From assembly GCF_011297335.1 (NCBI RefSeq), contig NZ_JAAOTJ010000003.1:371207-435206 (forward strand): DNA of 64,000 nucleotides, in the 5' to 3' direction. The DNA comes from Catellatospora methionotrophica. GTDB lineage: Bacteria > Actinomycetota > Actinomycetes > Mycobacteriales > Micromonosporaceae. The notes beneath the pieces were generated by a model, which saw only the letters and a program-made list of their open reading frames with translations, was not told the origin of the DNA and made no database searches. Every line of letters begins with the position of its first letter. Within the stretch, counting starts at the first letter, position 1. Positions 50,774 through 59,872 of the stretch are shown here, one piece after another. The position numbers and the translations under genes are program-made.

Positions 50774-51571
50774 ATGCCGGTTCCGGTGTTCCGCATCGAT
50801 CGCGGGGACGAGTCCTCGCCGGTGGTCCTGCACGTGCCGCACTCCTCGCGGCGGATCAGCGGCCCGGCGCGGGCCTCGATCGCCCTCGACGACACCGCGC
50901 TGCTCGCCGAGCTGGACGCGATGACCGACGCGTACACCGATCTGATCGCGGCGCGGGCCGCGGCGGCGGCGCGCGTACGGCCCTGGACGTTCGTCAACGA
51001 GTGGTCGCGGCTGGTCGTCGACCCGGAGCGGTTCCCCGACGACGAGCGCGAGGAGATGGCCGCGGTCGGCATGGGCGCGGTGTACACGCGCACCTCCAGC
51101 GGGCAGCGGCTGCGCCCCGAGGACCCGCCCTTCGCCCGGCGGCTGCGCGACGCGCACTTCCACCCGTACGCCCAGGGCATGACCGCACTGGTCGACGAGC
51201 GGCTGGCCGCGACCGGCCGTGCGATCGTCGTCGACGTGCACTCCTACCCCCCGCGCGCCCTGCCGTACGAGCTGCACGGCGACGGGCCGCGCCCGCAGGT
51301 CTGCCTCGGCACCGACGGCATGCACACCCCGCCGTGGCTGCGCGACGCCGCGGCGAAGGCGTTCGCGGGCTACGAGGTGGGCTTCGACAGCCCCTTCGCG
51401 GGCTGCTACGTGCCGCTCAAGCACCACGGCGCCGACGAGCGGGTGTCGGCGCTGATGGTCGAGCTGCGCCGCGACGGCTACCAGCACGCCCCCGGCGGCG
51501 AACCGCACTCCGGTCTGGACCGGCTCGCGGCGTCGCTGGCGACCCTGGTCGACGCCCTCGGCGCGCGCTGA
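50774..51571 (+). CDS. N-formylglutamate amidohydrolase-family protein
   Basis: This 265-residue protein carries VVLHVPHSSRRISGPARAS, DAMTDAYTDLIAARAA, FVNEWSRLVVDPERFPDDE and VVDVHSYPPRALPYEL, the N-formylglutamate amidohydrolase family. It cleaves N-formylated acidic amino acids, or related amides, often in histidine breakdown. AGGAGG lies 6 bases before the ATG. No hut genes are nearby. Confidence 0.88.
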   Translation: MPVPVFRIDRGDESSPVVLHVPHSSRRISGPARASIALDDTALLAELDAMTDAYTDLIAARAAAAARVRPWTFVNEWSRLVVDPERFPDDEREEMAAVGMGAVYTRTSSGQRLRPEDPPFARRLRDAHFHPYAQGMTALVDERLAATGRAIVVDVHSYPPRALPYELHGDGPRPQVCLGTDGMHTPPWLRDAAAKAFAGYEVGFDSPFAGCYVPLKHHGADERVSALMVELRRDGYQHAPGGEPHSGLDRLAASLATLVDALGAR

Positions 51572-51582
51572 GCCGCGAGCGG

Positions 51583-52587
51583 TCAGGCGGACGCGCGGCG
51601 GACCAGGCGGGTCGGCAGGATCAGCGGGTGCGGCTGCTCACCCGCGATCAGGCTGAGCAGCATCTTCGCCAGCTCCCGGCCGAGACCGTGGACGGGCTGG
51701 TGGACGGTGGTCAGCTGCGGGTCGGTGTGCAGCGCGGTCTGCAGGTCGTCGAACCCGACCACGGCGACGTCGCCCGGCACGGTACGCCCGTGGGCCTTCA
51801 GCGCCCGCAGCGCGCCCGCGGCTATCGCGTCCGATCCGGCGACCACGGCGTCCACCTCGGGGTGCACCGCCAGCAGCCGGGTCATCGCGGCGGCCCCGCC
51901 GGGCTCGGTGAAGTCACTGTGCTCGACGCGTGCCGGGTCCAGCCCGGCCACCGCCATGGCGTCGAGGTAGCCGCGGTGGCGCGCGGTGGCCGCCTCGGTG
52001 TCCATCTGGCCGGTGATGACGGCGACGTGCCGTCGCCCGAGGCCGATGACGTGCTCGGTGGCCAGGCGGGAGCCGCCGCGGTTGTCGGCGTCGACGTACC
52101 AGCGGGGCTCGGCGTGCAGCGGGCGGCCGCCGAACACGACCGGGATGTCGTGCTGGTCGGCGAGCGCGGCGAGCGGGTCGTCGCCGTGCAGCGCCATGAG
52201 CATGACGCCGTCGGCGCGCCGTGACCTGAGGATGCGCTGCAGCCGGGTCTGCCCCTGGGCGGTGTCGGCCAGCACGAGCAGCAGTTCGAGTTCGGTCTTC
52301 TCCAGTTCGGCGTTGACGCCGAGGATGATCTGCGCGAAGAACGGGTCGGTGAACAGGGCCGGGTCGTGGTGCGACAGCGCCAGCACCACCGCGCCGACCT
52401 GCTGGTTGGCCAGGGCTCGGGCGGCCGGGTTGGGCACGAAGCCCAGCTCGGCGACGGCCCGCTCGACGGCCTCCCGCTTGGCCTGGCTGACGTGGCGGGC
52501 GTTGTTGATGACGCGGGAGGCGGCCGAGCGTGAGACACCCGCCCGTGCCGCGACCTCGTCGAGCGTCGGCTGACGCTTGGGACCCAT
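51583..52587 (-). CDS. LacI-family repressor
   Basis: The 334-residue protein has the LacI HTH TLDEVAARAGVSRSAASRVI with hinge AVERAVAELGFVPNPAARALA, and a periplasmic-binding-protein-like effector domain (VVLALSHHDPALFTDPFFAQ ... VVGFDDLQTALHTDPQLTTV). Three LacI-type boxes lie within 310 bases upstream, so autorepression is very likely. No sugar operon is next to it in the window; the Eis-like gene on the other side is divergent. Confidence 0.9.
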   Translation of the reverse strand: MGPKRQPTLDEVAARAGVSRSAASRVINNARHVSQAKREAVERAVAELGFVPNPAARALANQQVGAVVLALSHHDPALFTDPFFAQIILGVNAELEKTELELLLVLADTAQGQTRLQRILRSRRADGVMLMALHGDDPLAALADQHDIPVVFGGRPLHAEPRWYVDADNRGGSRLATEHVIGLGRRHVAVITGQMDTEAATARHRGYLDAMAVAGLDPARVEHSDFTEPGGAAAMTRLLAVHPEVDAVVAGSDAIAAGALRALKAHGRTVPGDVAVVGFDDLQTALHTDPQLTTVHQPVHGLGRELAKMLLSLIAGEQPHPLILPTRLVRRASA

Positions 52588-52647
52588 GACGCCGTGACAC
52601 CCCTCTGCGGAGACGGTGGCAAGAGCGTACGCGTCGCCGGAGATGAT

Positions 52648-52661
52648 TGGAAGCGCTCCCA
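52648..52661. promoter_or_regulatory. LacI/CebR-like operator 1
   Basis: TGGAAGCGCTCCCA resembles the known CebR box TGGGAGCGCTCCCA and sits 61 bases upstream of the LacI start. Confidence 0.75.
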
Positions 52662-52780
52662 GGCCCTACTTTCCCGGCCGGGGCGCAGAGCGGCGCACAG
52701 GACACGCGGCTGGTGCCGACCTGGCCCGTGCAGCGGCGGCTCGCACCCCGGCACACGGCACGCCCGGTAGCCGGGGAAAA

Positions 52781-52796
52781 CTGGGAGCGCTTCCAG
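52781..52796. promoter_or_regulatory. LacI/CebR-like operator 2
   Basis: CTGGGAGCGCTTCCAG is the strongest of the three boxes, a near-perfect palindrome of the LacI type. Confidence 0.75.
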
Positions 52797-52877
52797 TTGG
52801 AACATAGGAGTGTCGCGTTAAGACGTCAAGACAACTGTCCGAAACTCCCCCCACCACCAGCCGAACAGTCCCCCCGC

Positions 52878-52897
52878 GACTGGAACCGCTTCCAGTC
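52878..52897. promoter_or_regulatory. LacI-like operator 3 inside a hairpin
   Basis: GACTGGAACCGCTTCCAGTC is extended by CCGC and GCGG to a 12-bp perfect stem. It shares the TGGAA-N4-TTCCA arms of the other boxes. Confidence 0.6.
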
Positions 52898-52906
52898 GCG
52901 GGTTCT

Positions 52907-52966
52907 GCGGTTTCGGGAAAACTGCCCCTTCCCCGGGCCGGATGAGCGCAGTTTCCCCGAAACCGC
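52907..52966. repeat. Large inverted repeat upstream of the Eis-like gene
   Basis: GCGGTTTCGGGAAAACTGC and GCAGTTTCCCCGAAACCGC form a 19-bp stem with one mismatch over a 22-base loop. The region 52588-53032 is otherwise noncoding and also holds the three LacI boxes. Confidence 0.7.
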
Positions 52967-53032
52967 TGACGCCGGCCGAGGGCCGGCGGATAAGCGGAGG
53001 ACGGGTGGGTGGGGGGCTGGCAGGATGGCCGG

Positions 53033-54223
53033 GTGACGTACGAGGTGCGGCCGCTCCGGCCGGAAGACAGCAAGCTGGCGTGGGATCTGGGCAGTCTCGC
53101 CTTCGGGTATCACGAGCAGCCCGTGCCCGACGGGTGGGATCCCAGCTCGCGGGGTCGGCACACGCTCGGGGCGTTCGACCCGGCGGGACGGATGGTCGCC
53201 AAGGCCGTCGACCGGGAGCAGGGCCAGTGGTTCGGCGGGCGGATCGTGCCCACGTGCGGTGTCGCGGGCGTCGCCACCGCGCCGGAGCTGCGCGGACGCG
53301 GACTCGGCCGGCTCGTGCTCACCCGCCTGCTGCAGGGCGCGCGGGAACGTGGCGCGGTGATCAGCACCCTGTTCGACACCACCCCGCTGCCGTACCGGGC
53401 GCTGGGCTGGGAGGAGGTCGGCGCGCTGACCTACTGGACGCTGTCCACCCGCGTGCTCGGCGCGATCCGCCCCGATCCGACGATCACGCTGCGGCCCGCG
53501 ACCGAGGCCGACCTCCCGGCGGTGCAGGAGCTCTACCGGCAGGTGGCCCGCGCGGGGACCGGCATGATGGAGCGCTCCGGACCGGCGTTCGACGCGACCC
53601 CGGCCCAGCTGCTGGCCGACTACCACGGGTTCACCGTCGCCCTCGACGACGCCGGGACCATCGCCGGTTACGCCAGCTGGGACCGCGGTCCCGGCTACGA
53701 CGCGAGCGGCAAGCTGACCGTCGACGACCTGATCGGGCTGACCCCGGAGGCGACCCGCACGCTGCTGGCCATGCTCGGCGGCTGGGCCAGCGTCGCGCCG
53801 ACCGCGGTGCTGCGGCTCGGCGCGACCGACCCGGCGTGGTCGCTGATCGCCCGCGTCGACGCCAAGCCCGCGACGGCGCAGCCGTGGATGGTGCGCGTGG
53901 TCGACGCGCCCGGTGCGGTCGCGGCACGCGGCTGGCCGCGCCACCTGACCGGCGAGGTGGACCTGGACCTCGTCGACGACGTCTGCCCGTGGCAGCAGGG
54001 CCGGTGGCGGCTGGTGCTGTCCGGCGGCGAGGGCCGCCTGGAAGCCGGTGGCGCGGGCACGGTCCGGCTCACCCCGCGCGGCCTGGCCGCCTGGTACGCG
54101 GGCGCGGCCACCCCGGAGCAGCTACGCCGCGCGGGTTTCCTGACCGGCGGCGACGCCGACACCGACGACCTGCTGCGCGCCGCCACCGCGGGCCCCCCGC
54201 CCACCCTCCACGACTACTTCTGA
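53033..54223 (+). CDS. Eis-like GNAT acetyltransferase with SCP2-like C-terminus
   Basis: This 396-residue protein matches the Eis family: an N-terminal GNAT with VAGVATAPELRGRGLGRLVL, a second GNAT-like domain from about 145 (LRPATEADLPAVQELYRQVA), and a C-terminal sterol-carrier-like part ending HDYF, whose carboxylate is the usual Eis catalytic terminus. Eis enzymes acetylate amines such as aminoglycosides and protein lysines. The GTG has AGGA 7 bases upstream. It is divergent from the LacI gene. Confidence 0.88.
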   Translation: MTYEVRPLRPEDSKLAWDLGSLAFGYHEQPVPDGWDPSSRGRHTLGAFDPAGRMVAKAVDREQGQWFGGRIVPTCGVAGVATAPELRGRGLGRLVLTRLLQGARERGAVISTLFDTTPLPYRALGWEEVGALTYWTLSTRVLGAIRPDPTITLRPATEADLPAVQELYRQVARAGTGMMERSGPAFDATPAQLLADYHGFTVALDDAGTIAGYASWDRGPGYDASGKLTVDDLIGLTPEATRTLLAMLGGWASVAPTAVLRLGATDPAWSLIARVDAKPATAQPWMVRVVDAPGAVAARGWPRHLTGEVDLDLVDDVCPWQQGRWRLVLSGGEGRLEAGGAGTVRLTPRGLAAWYAGAATPEQLRRAGFLTGGDADTDDLLRAATAGPPPTLHDYF

Positions 54224-54271
54224 CCACCCGCCGCACCCTCATCCCCGGGCCGCGCCCCGCCTCCGCCTTTC

Positions 54272-54336
54272 ATAGACGCTGGCCTATCTTATCGAGTTCG
54301 ATCAACAAATACTCGATCAGATAGGCCAGCGTCTAT
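54272..54336. repeat. Family A dispersed palindrome, copy 3
   Basis: Arms of 24 nt start ATAGACGCTGGCC and end GGCCAGCGTCTAT, with one mismatch, and the spacer is 17 nt as in the other copies. It lies between convergent genes. Confidence 0.85.
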
Positions 54337-54394
54337 TTTGGAACGGGTTGGGTCGCGCGGCGACCGGTCGGGTCGCGCGTGGCCGCGGGTCGGG

Positions 54395-57300
54395 TCACGG
54401 GTGGGGGCGGCGGCGGGCGATGGAGAGGAGCAGGCCGGCGGCGGTGAGGATCGCGCCCGCGTAGGCGGCGTAGCGGGGCAGGTCGGTGGGGATGCCGAGG
54501 TAGACGGTGATGCCGAGGATGCGGGACAGGCCCCATGGGAGCAGCGCCATCTGGTCGTTCCAGACGGTGAGGGCGTGTTCCAGGCCCAGGTAGGCGATGA
54601 ATGCGGCGATCACGCCCAGCGGGAGGCCCGCCGCGGCCAGGGTGAGGCCGACGGCGCGGCGGCGCAGCAGGGCGTACCGGTCGCGCAGGACGACGGCGGT
54701 GGCCACGAACAGCCAGCAGAACGCGGCGAACGCGATCGTGATGTAGACCGTGCGCAGGGTGGGCGAGGTCCAGAAGGCGAACCAGTACTTGCCCGGCCCG
54801 CGCCCGGCCAGCGCCGCCAGCAGCAGCACGCTGCGCAGCAGGGCGACCCCGCCGATGACCGCCCACAGGTGGAACGGGTCACGGCGGCCGACGACCAGCC
54901 GGGCCACCGCCGCGAACAGCAGCCACCCGCCCAGGGTCACCAGCAGGTGCGCCGGGGCGGCGAACCAGGTGTACACGGCACGGCTGGCCACCAGCACGAA
55001 CGCGGGCACCAGCCAGACCAGCACCCGGTCCAGCCGCGACGGCGGAACCTCCAGCCCGGCGACCCGCCACGGGCGCACCGCGCCGAGCAGCAGCGCCCGC
55101 GCCGCCGCCCCACCCCGGCCACGTCCGCGCAGGCCGAGCACGAACACCAGCAGGATCAGCGCCAGCAGCCCCCGGGCGGCCCAGGCCATCACCGGGTCGC
55201 GGTCGGCGCGCGCCGCGCCGAGGTCGGCGGCGGTGAAGTTGTACGCGGGCAGGTCCAGGTCCCCGCCGTAGCGCTGCCGGTGCACGTCGCGCGCGCCCCG
55301 GTACACGGTCTCGGCCTGCCGCCAGCCGTCGTAGGCGGCCTGGTCTCCGGTGTCGAGCCACTGGGCGTGGCGCAGCACCATGGTCCGGTACGCGCCCAGC
55401 GTCTCGAACAGGTTCACCTGGTAGTCCAGCGTGCTCGTGAACGCGGCGCGCAGTCGCGGCTCGCGCCAGGTCGCCGGGTCGGTCGCGGCGACCAGGTCAC
55501 GCATGCGCCGGGCCAGCGCGACGGCCCGCTCGCCCTCGTCGATGGCCTGGTCGACCCGGCCGCCGGTGACGGCGTAGATGCTGTCGAGCGCGGCGGAGTC
55601 GCCGGTCGCGATGTCCCACTCGAAGATCCACATCATCGGCGGCGGCTCCAGGCCCAGCGCCTTGACGGTCCTGTCCGCGTACGGCCCGAGGTAGAGCCCC
55701 TTGGTCACCGCCTCCCGCGACAGCGCCATGGCCTGCCCGATCGCCGCGACCGTGGCCGGATCACCGGAGAACGTGCGGTACGCCCAGTCGGCGGTGACCT
55801 GCGCCGGATCGGCGTCGGGATCCCAGGCCAGCCGCGCGACGGCGTACGTGTTGAGGTCGTACAGCTGCCAGAAGCCCGTGCGCAGGTAGAGCGACATCGG
55901 GCCGGCGCGCAGCGGGCCGCCGTCCTGGGTCCAGTTCCAGACGCCCTCGACCTTCGGGTTCGCGGCCAGGAAGTCGCGCAGCGCCTGGCGGTGCAGCGCG
56001 CCGAGGTCGTTGGGCAGCGAACCGAAGCCCTCGAATTCGCGCCGCGCCTGGAACTCCACGATGCGCCGGTGCTCGCCCGCCAGCAGCGTCGTGTTGAGCG
56101 GCAGGTGGCTGTAGAAGTCGCCGAGGGTGTACTTGGTCGACACGATCAGGTGCGGGTCGTCGAACCCGCCCAGCACCTGCTGATACGACGCGGGGTTGGT
56201 GTGCAGGTCGCCGACCGCGCCGACACCGACGGTCCAGGTGCGGAAGATGACCTCCCGGTCGGCCCGGCCCGCCGTGTCGAGCAGCGCCCGCAGCATCGCG
56301 CGCACCGCGACGTCGGTGGTCACGGCGAGCTTCGACGAGTAGTCCCAGCCGTTCTGGGCGTACACCTCGCCGCCCTCGCCGATGCGCACCATCAGCCCGT
56401 CCACGAACGGCATGCTCTCGAACAGCTCCGCCAGCCCCGCCTGGTAGACGGCCCACAGCCGGGCGTCGGCGACGTCGAGCCCGCCGACGGTGCGCGTCAG
56501 GTACGCCTCCAGCGGCGGTGACACCGCGAGCATGTCGGTGAGCAGGAAGACCTTCATCCCCATGTCCTCGGCGTACCGGAAGACCGGCCCGAACGCGGCG
56601 ACCATCGCCCTGGCCCGGTCGACGTGGGTGTCCCCGGCCGGGTAGACGGCACGGCCGTCGCCGACCTTGGCGAACGTGACGTACTCCAGGAAGCCCGGCA
56701 CCACCACGCCGTTGTAGCCCTGCGCGGCCGCGTGGTCCACGAACTGCCGGAACTGCGCGTCGATGCGGGCGACCGCCGCCGGGTCGACCCACGGGGCCTG
56801 CGGGAGCAGGGCTTCGCCGACGACGTCGGTGTTGAGGTTGTAGTCGTCGCCCGCGCCGAAGGCCGCCGCGTCCGGCTCGCGCCCGACCGACCCGGCGTCG
56901 GTCAGCCGCAGCCCCAGCCGCGGCGTGACGACCCGCCCGTCGTCCCCGGCGGGCACGACCGGCACGCCCGAGCGGATCCGGTCGGCGATCCGGTACAGCC
57001 CCGCCGCCGTCCCGGCGACGTCCGCGCCCTCGACGGCCAGCTCGGAGCCCCGGGCAGTGAGCCGGTACGCCTCCGGCGCGGCGGCCATGGTGGCGAGCAC
57101 CCCGGCCCGCAACGTCGTCGCACCAGCGGCGGGCAGCGCAACCGCCGTCTGCGGCGGCACGGAGGTCATCGTCGGGCGGGGCAGGCCACGGGCCGCGAGC
57201 GCGTCGGCGACCGCGGTCGCGGCCTTGGTCAGTCTCGGTTCGGCCGGGACCGCGATGGTCGCCAGCGGCGGCGGGGGCACGGTCTCGCGCGGCGGGGCGG

Positions 57301-57451
57301 CGACCGGGTCCTCGCGGGGCACCGCGGCCGGGGTGTGGCTCAGGCCGAGCGCGTCACCGACGCCCCAGGCCACACCGCCGCCGAGCAGCAGCAGGACGAC
57401 GGCTGCGGCCAGCAGCGGGTACGGCTTACGCACGCGGGAAACATGAAACAC
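54395..57451 (-). CDS. Membrane protein with GH67N-like ectodomain and seven C-terminal helices
   Basis: The 1018-residue protein has one N-terminal helix (PLLAAAVVLLLLGGGVAWGV), then an ectodomain of about 740 residues. Its first part (YRLTARGSELAVEGADVAGT and GLYRIADRIRSG) resembles the N-terminal domain of GH67/GH20 glycosidases. The central part contains RLGLRLTDAGS and NGVVVPGFLEYVTFA, reminiscent of an alpha-glucuronidase TIM barrel. Seven hydrophobic helices fill about 770-1010. I know no such fusion. It may be a membrane-tethered glycosidase or sugar receptor. The start is a GTG; an internal GTG before VRKPYP is possible. Confidence 0.7.
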   Translation of the reverse strand: MFHVSRVRKPYPLLAAAVVLLLLGGGVAWGVGDALGLSHTPAAVPREDPVAAPPRETVPPPPLATIAVPAEPRLTKAATAVADALAARGLPRPTMTSVPPQTAVALPAAGATTLRAGVLATMAAAPEAYRLTARGSELAVEGADVAGTAAGLYRIADRIRSGVPVVPAGDDGRVVTPRLGLRLTDAGSVGREPDAAAFGAGDDYNLNTDVVGEALLPQAPWVDPAAVARIDAQFRQFVDHAAAQGYNGVVVPGFLEYVTFAKVGDGRAVYPAGDTHVDRARAMVAAFGPVFRYAEDMGMKVFLLTDMLAVSPPLEAYLTRTVGGLDVADARLWAVYQAGLAELFESMPFVDGLMVRIGEGGEVYAQNGWDYSSKLAVTTDVAVRAMLRALLDTAGRADREVIFRTWTVGVGAVGDLHTNPASYQQVLGGFDDPHLIVSTKYTLGDFYSHLPLNTTLLAGEHRRIVEFQARREFEGFGSLPNDLGALHRQALRDFLAANPKVEGVWNWTQDGGPLRAGPMSLYLRTGFWQLYDLNTYAVARLAWDPDADPAQVTADWAYRTFSGDPATVAAIGQAMALSREAVTKGLYLGPYADRTVKALGLEPPPMMWIFEWDIATGDSAALDSIYAVTGGRVDQAIDEGERAVALARRMRDLVAATDPATWREPRLRAAFTSTLDYQVNLFETLGAYRTMVLRHAQWLDTGDQAAYDGWRQAETVYRGARDVHRQRYGGDLDLPAYNFTAADLGAARADRDPVMAWAARGLLALILLVFVLGLRGRGRGGAAARALLLGAVRPWRVAGLEVPPSRLDRVLVWLVPAFVLVASRAVYTWFAAPAHLLVTLGGWLLFAAVARLVVGRRDPFHLWAVIGGVALLRSVLLLAALAGRGPGKYWFAFWTSPTLRTVYITIAFAAFCWLFVATAVVLRDRYALLRRRAVGLTLAAAGLPLGVIAAFIAYLGLEHALTVWNDQMALLPWGLSRILGITVYLGIPTDLPRYAAYAGAILTAAGLLLSIARRRPHP

Positions 57452-57512
57452 GCTCGCATCGTAGTGCCGCCGGGGCCCTCGCTTTGATCACGATTTCCCA
57501 ACGGAAACGCCG

Positions 57513-58877
57513 TCACCGGTGGGCGGGCTGCGGCGGCTGCGGGGGCGGCCCGCTGACCCGGTCGCGCCCGGCCCGCTTGGCGCGATACAGCGCATGGTCG
57601 GCGCGTTCGAGCAGCTCGTCACCTGCCTGCCCGTGCTCGGGCCAGCACACCACGCCGAGACTGGCCGTCACCCGGATGACGGCTCCCCCGTGCATCACCG
57701 GGCAGCGGGCGATCGCGCTCCGCAGCCGCTCGGCGACCACCACCGCGTCCCGGTGCTCGATGCCGGGCAGCAGCACCCCGAACTCCTCGCCGCCCAGCCG
57801 CGCCGCCACGTCCACCACCCGCAACTCCCGTACCAGCAGCGCCGCCATGGTCCGCAGCACCTGGTCGCCGGCGGGGTGGCCGTGCCGGTCGTTGACCGCC
57901 TTGAAGTGATCGAGGTCGAGCATGAGCAGCGACACCGGTGACCGGGTGCGGCCCGCCTGGGACAGCGCCCCGTTCAGCCGCTCCTCGAAGGAGCGCCGGT
58001 TGTGCAGGCCGGTGAGGGGGTCGCGGACCGCCAGCTCGGTGAGCGTGGCCCGCTGCACGGCCAGCCGGTCGGCCATACCGTTGAAAGCCTCGGCCAGGTC
58101 GCCCAGCTCACCGCGGCCGCCGACCGCGGCACGGGCCCGGCCGTCGCCCGCGGCCAGCAGGTCCGCGGCGCGGGTCAGCCGCCGCAGATCCCGGACGAGG
58201 CCGTGCGACAGCAGAAAGCCCAGCGCCAGCGCCGCGCCCATCCCGGCCAGGCTGGTGACCACGATGATCTGCCGCGTACGGCCGCCGGCGGCCAGCAACT
58301 GCCGGTAGAGCGGCGTGTACTCCAGCAGCACCGCCCCCACGATCTGGTTCTGGGCGGCGCGCATCGGCACCGCGACCAGTTCGATGCCGTTCGGGAAGTC
58401 GACGTTGAGCTCGTGGAAGGCGCGCGGCCGCCCGTCGCGCATGGTGGCGGCCACCTCGCCGCCCCGGTCATCGGCGAACAGCTTGCCCTGGTTGGCCGGA
58501 ACCGCGTCGGCCAGCACCCGCCGGTTCAGGCCGACGATCTCCAGGTCGCGGTTGCCGTCCCGGTTGACCCGGCTGACGTACGCCTGCAGGCCGGTCGGCT
58601 GCTGGTAGAGCAGCGACCGGCCCGGCCCGGTGGGCTGGGTGGCCATGTGGGCGACCTGCTCGGCGACGTTCTCCGCCTCGATCTGGGCCGCCCGCAGGCT
58701 CGACGCGTGCTGCTCGCGGATGGCGACCAACCCGACCAGTGGCAGCAGCAGCGCGACCGCCAGGAACGCCACGGTCAGGCGCGGGCCGACCCGGGCGAGC
58801 GGCCCGCCCAGGGCGGTGGGCAGGGACGCCCAGATCGTCACCGCCCGTTTCCGCACCACCGCGAACAGGTTGATCAT
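57513..58877 (-). CDS. Membrane GGDEF diguanylate cyclase
   Basis: This 454-residue protein has a first membrane helix (LTVAFLAVALLLPLVGLVAI), a periplasmic sensor of about 140 residues, a second helix (VTSLAGMGAALALGFLLSHG), a HAMP-like linker and a GGDEF domain. The active site reads GGEEF in RLGGEEFGVLLPG, and an RxxD I-site (RVVD) lies exactly five residues before it. Synthesis of c-di-GMP with product inhibition is therefore expected. It follows the large membrane glycosidase-like gene and reads the same way. Confidence 0.9.
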   Translation of the reverse strand: MINLFAVVRKRAVTIWASLPTALGGPLARVGPRLTVAFLAVALLLPLVGLVAIREQHASSLRAAQIEAENVAEQVAHMATQPTGPGRSLLYQQPTGLQAYVSRVNRDGNRDLEIVGLNRRVLADAVPANQGKLFADDRGGEVAATMRDGRPRAFHELNVDFPNGIELVAVPMRAAQNQIVGAVLLEYTPLYRQLLAAGGRTRQIIVVTSLAGMGAALALGFLLSHGLVRDLRRLTRAADLLAAGDGRARAAVGGRGELGDLAEAFNGMADRLAVQRATLTELAVRDPLTGLHNRRSFEERLNGALSQAGRTRSPVSLLMLDLDHFKAVNDRHGHPAGDQVLRTMAALLVRELRVVDVAARLGGEEFGVLLPGIEHRDAVVVAERLRSAIARCPVMHGGAVIRVTASLGVVCWPEHGQAGDELLERADHALYRAKRAGRDRVSGPPPQPPQPAHR

Positions 58878-59005
58878 CTTCGGCTCGAATGGCCGGATCG
58901 TTCGGCACGCATGTCAGCTCCCATGAAGGGACCCCCAGGTCAGCGGCCTATAACTGTAGCTCTGCTAACGATCGCCGGCATGGTTTCCCCGCTCACAGCC
59001 GATCC

Positions 59006-59869
59006 TCAGGCGGGCCCGGTCAGCCGCTCGGCGATGAGCGCGGCGGGCCGGTCGGTCATCAGGATCGTGTAGTGGTTGGTGTCGTCGACCAGCTCCGGAC
59101 GCAGCAGCGGCGCCTGCGCCGCCCAGTGGTCCACCACCGGCTGCGGCAGCATGCCCGGCGCCTGGCCGAACATGCCGCGCGGGGCGTACAGCAGCGTCGC
59201 GGGCAGGGGCAGCCTCACCAGGTCGTCGCCGAACGCGGCACCGTTGACCAGCAGGTCGCGGCCGTCCGCGTAGACGGCCTCGGAGCTGGTCCGGGAGCGG
59301 ATCGCGCCGGGCTCGCCGGTCGCGTCGTAGCGCACGTACGCGGCCATGTCGTCGTTCCAGTCCCCGGCCAGCGCCGGGTGTGCCTGGAAGAAGGCGACGT
59401 AGGCGTCCACCGACGGGTAGGTCTCGCGCAGCCGGGCCACGGCCGGGCCGATGGTCAGCTCCAGCAGCTTGTCCGGGTCGAACTCGGCCGGGACCGGCAA
59501 CGGCAGCCCGCCGTCGACCAGCACCAGGCGGCTGAACAGCTCGGGCCGGCGCACGGCGGCGCGCAGGGCGGCGTACGCCCCCATCGACTGCCCGGTCAGT
59601 GCGACCGGCGCGCCCAGGTGCTCGGCGACCGCGGCCAGATCGGCGGCATGAGCGTCCATGCCGTACGGGCCGGGCAGCCCCGCGCTGCCGCCCCGGCCGC
59701 GCAGGTCGACCGCCACCAGGCTCCAGTCCTCGGGCAGCCGGCGGGCCACCGCCCGGAACGACATCGCCGAGGCGGTGATGCCGTGCGCGGCGACCGCGAT
59801 CTTCTCCCCGTCGCCGAAGCGCAGGGCGTGCAGCGAACCGCCGGGAACCGGGATCTCGATCGAGCGCAT
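59006..59869 (-). CDS. Alpha/beta hydrolase
   Basis: This 287-residue hydrolase has AAHGITASAMSFRAVARRL, DLRGRGGSAGLPGPYGMD, the nucleophile in LTGQSMGAYAALRAA and a late histidine in DDTNHYTIL. It is a full triad of the epoxide-hydrolase-like group. It sits 3 bases after the TetR stop, so it is the second gene of a TetR operon. Confidence 0.85.
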   Translation of the reverse strand: MRSIEIPVPGGSLHALRFGDGEKIAVAAHGITASAMSFRAVARRLPEDWSLVAVDLRGRGGSAGLPGPYGMDAHAADLAAVAEHLGAPVALTGQSMGAYAALRAAVRRPELFSRLVLVDGGLPLPVPAEFDPDKLLELTIGPAVARLRETYPSVDAYVAFFQAHPALAGDWNDDMAAYVRYDATGEPGAIRSRTSSEAVYADGRDLLVNGAAFGDDLVRLPLPATLLYAPRGMFGQAPGMLPQPVVDHWAAQAPLLRPELVDDTNHYTILMTDRPAALIAERLTGPA

Positions 59870-59872
59870 GGG

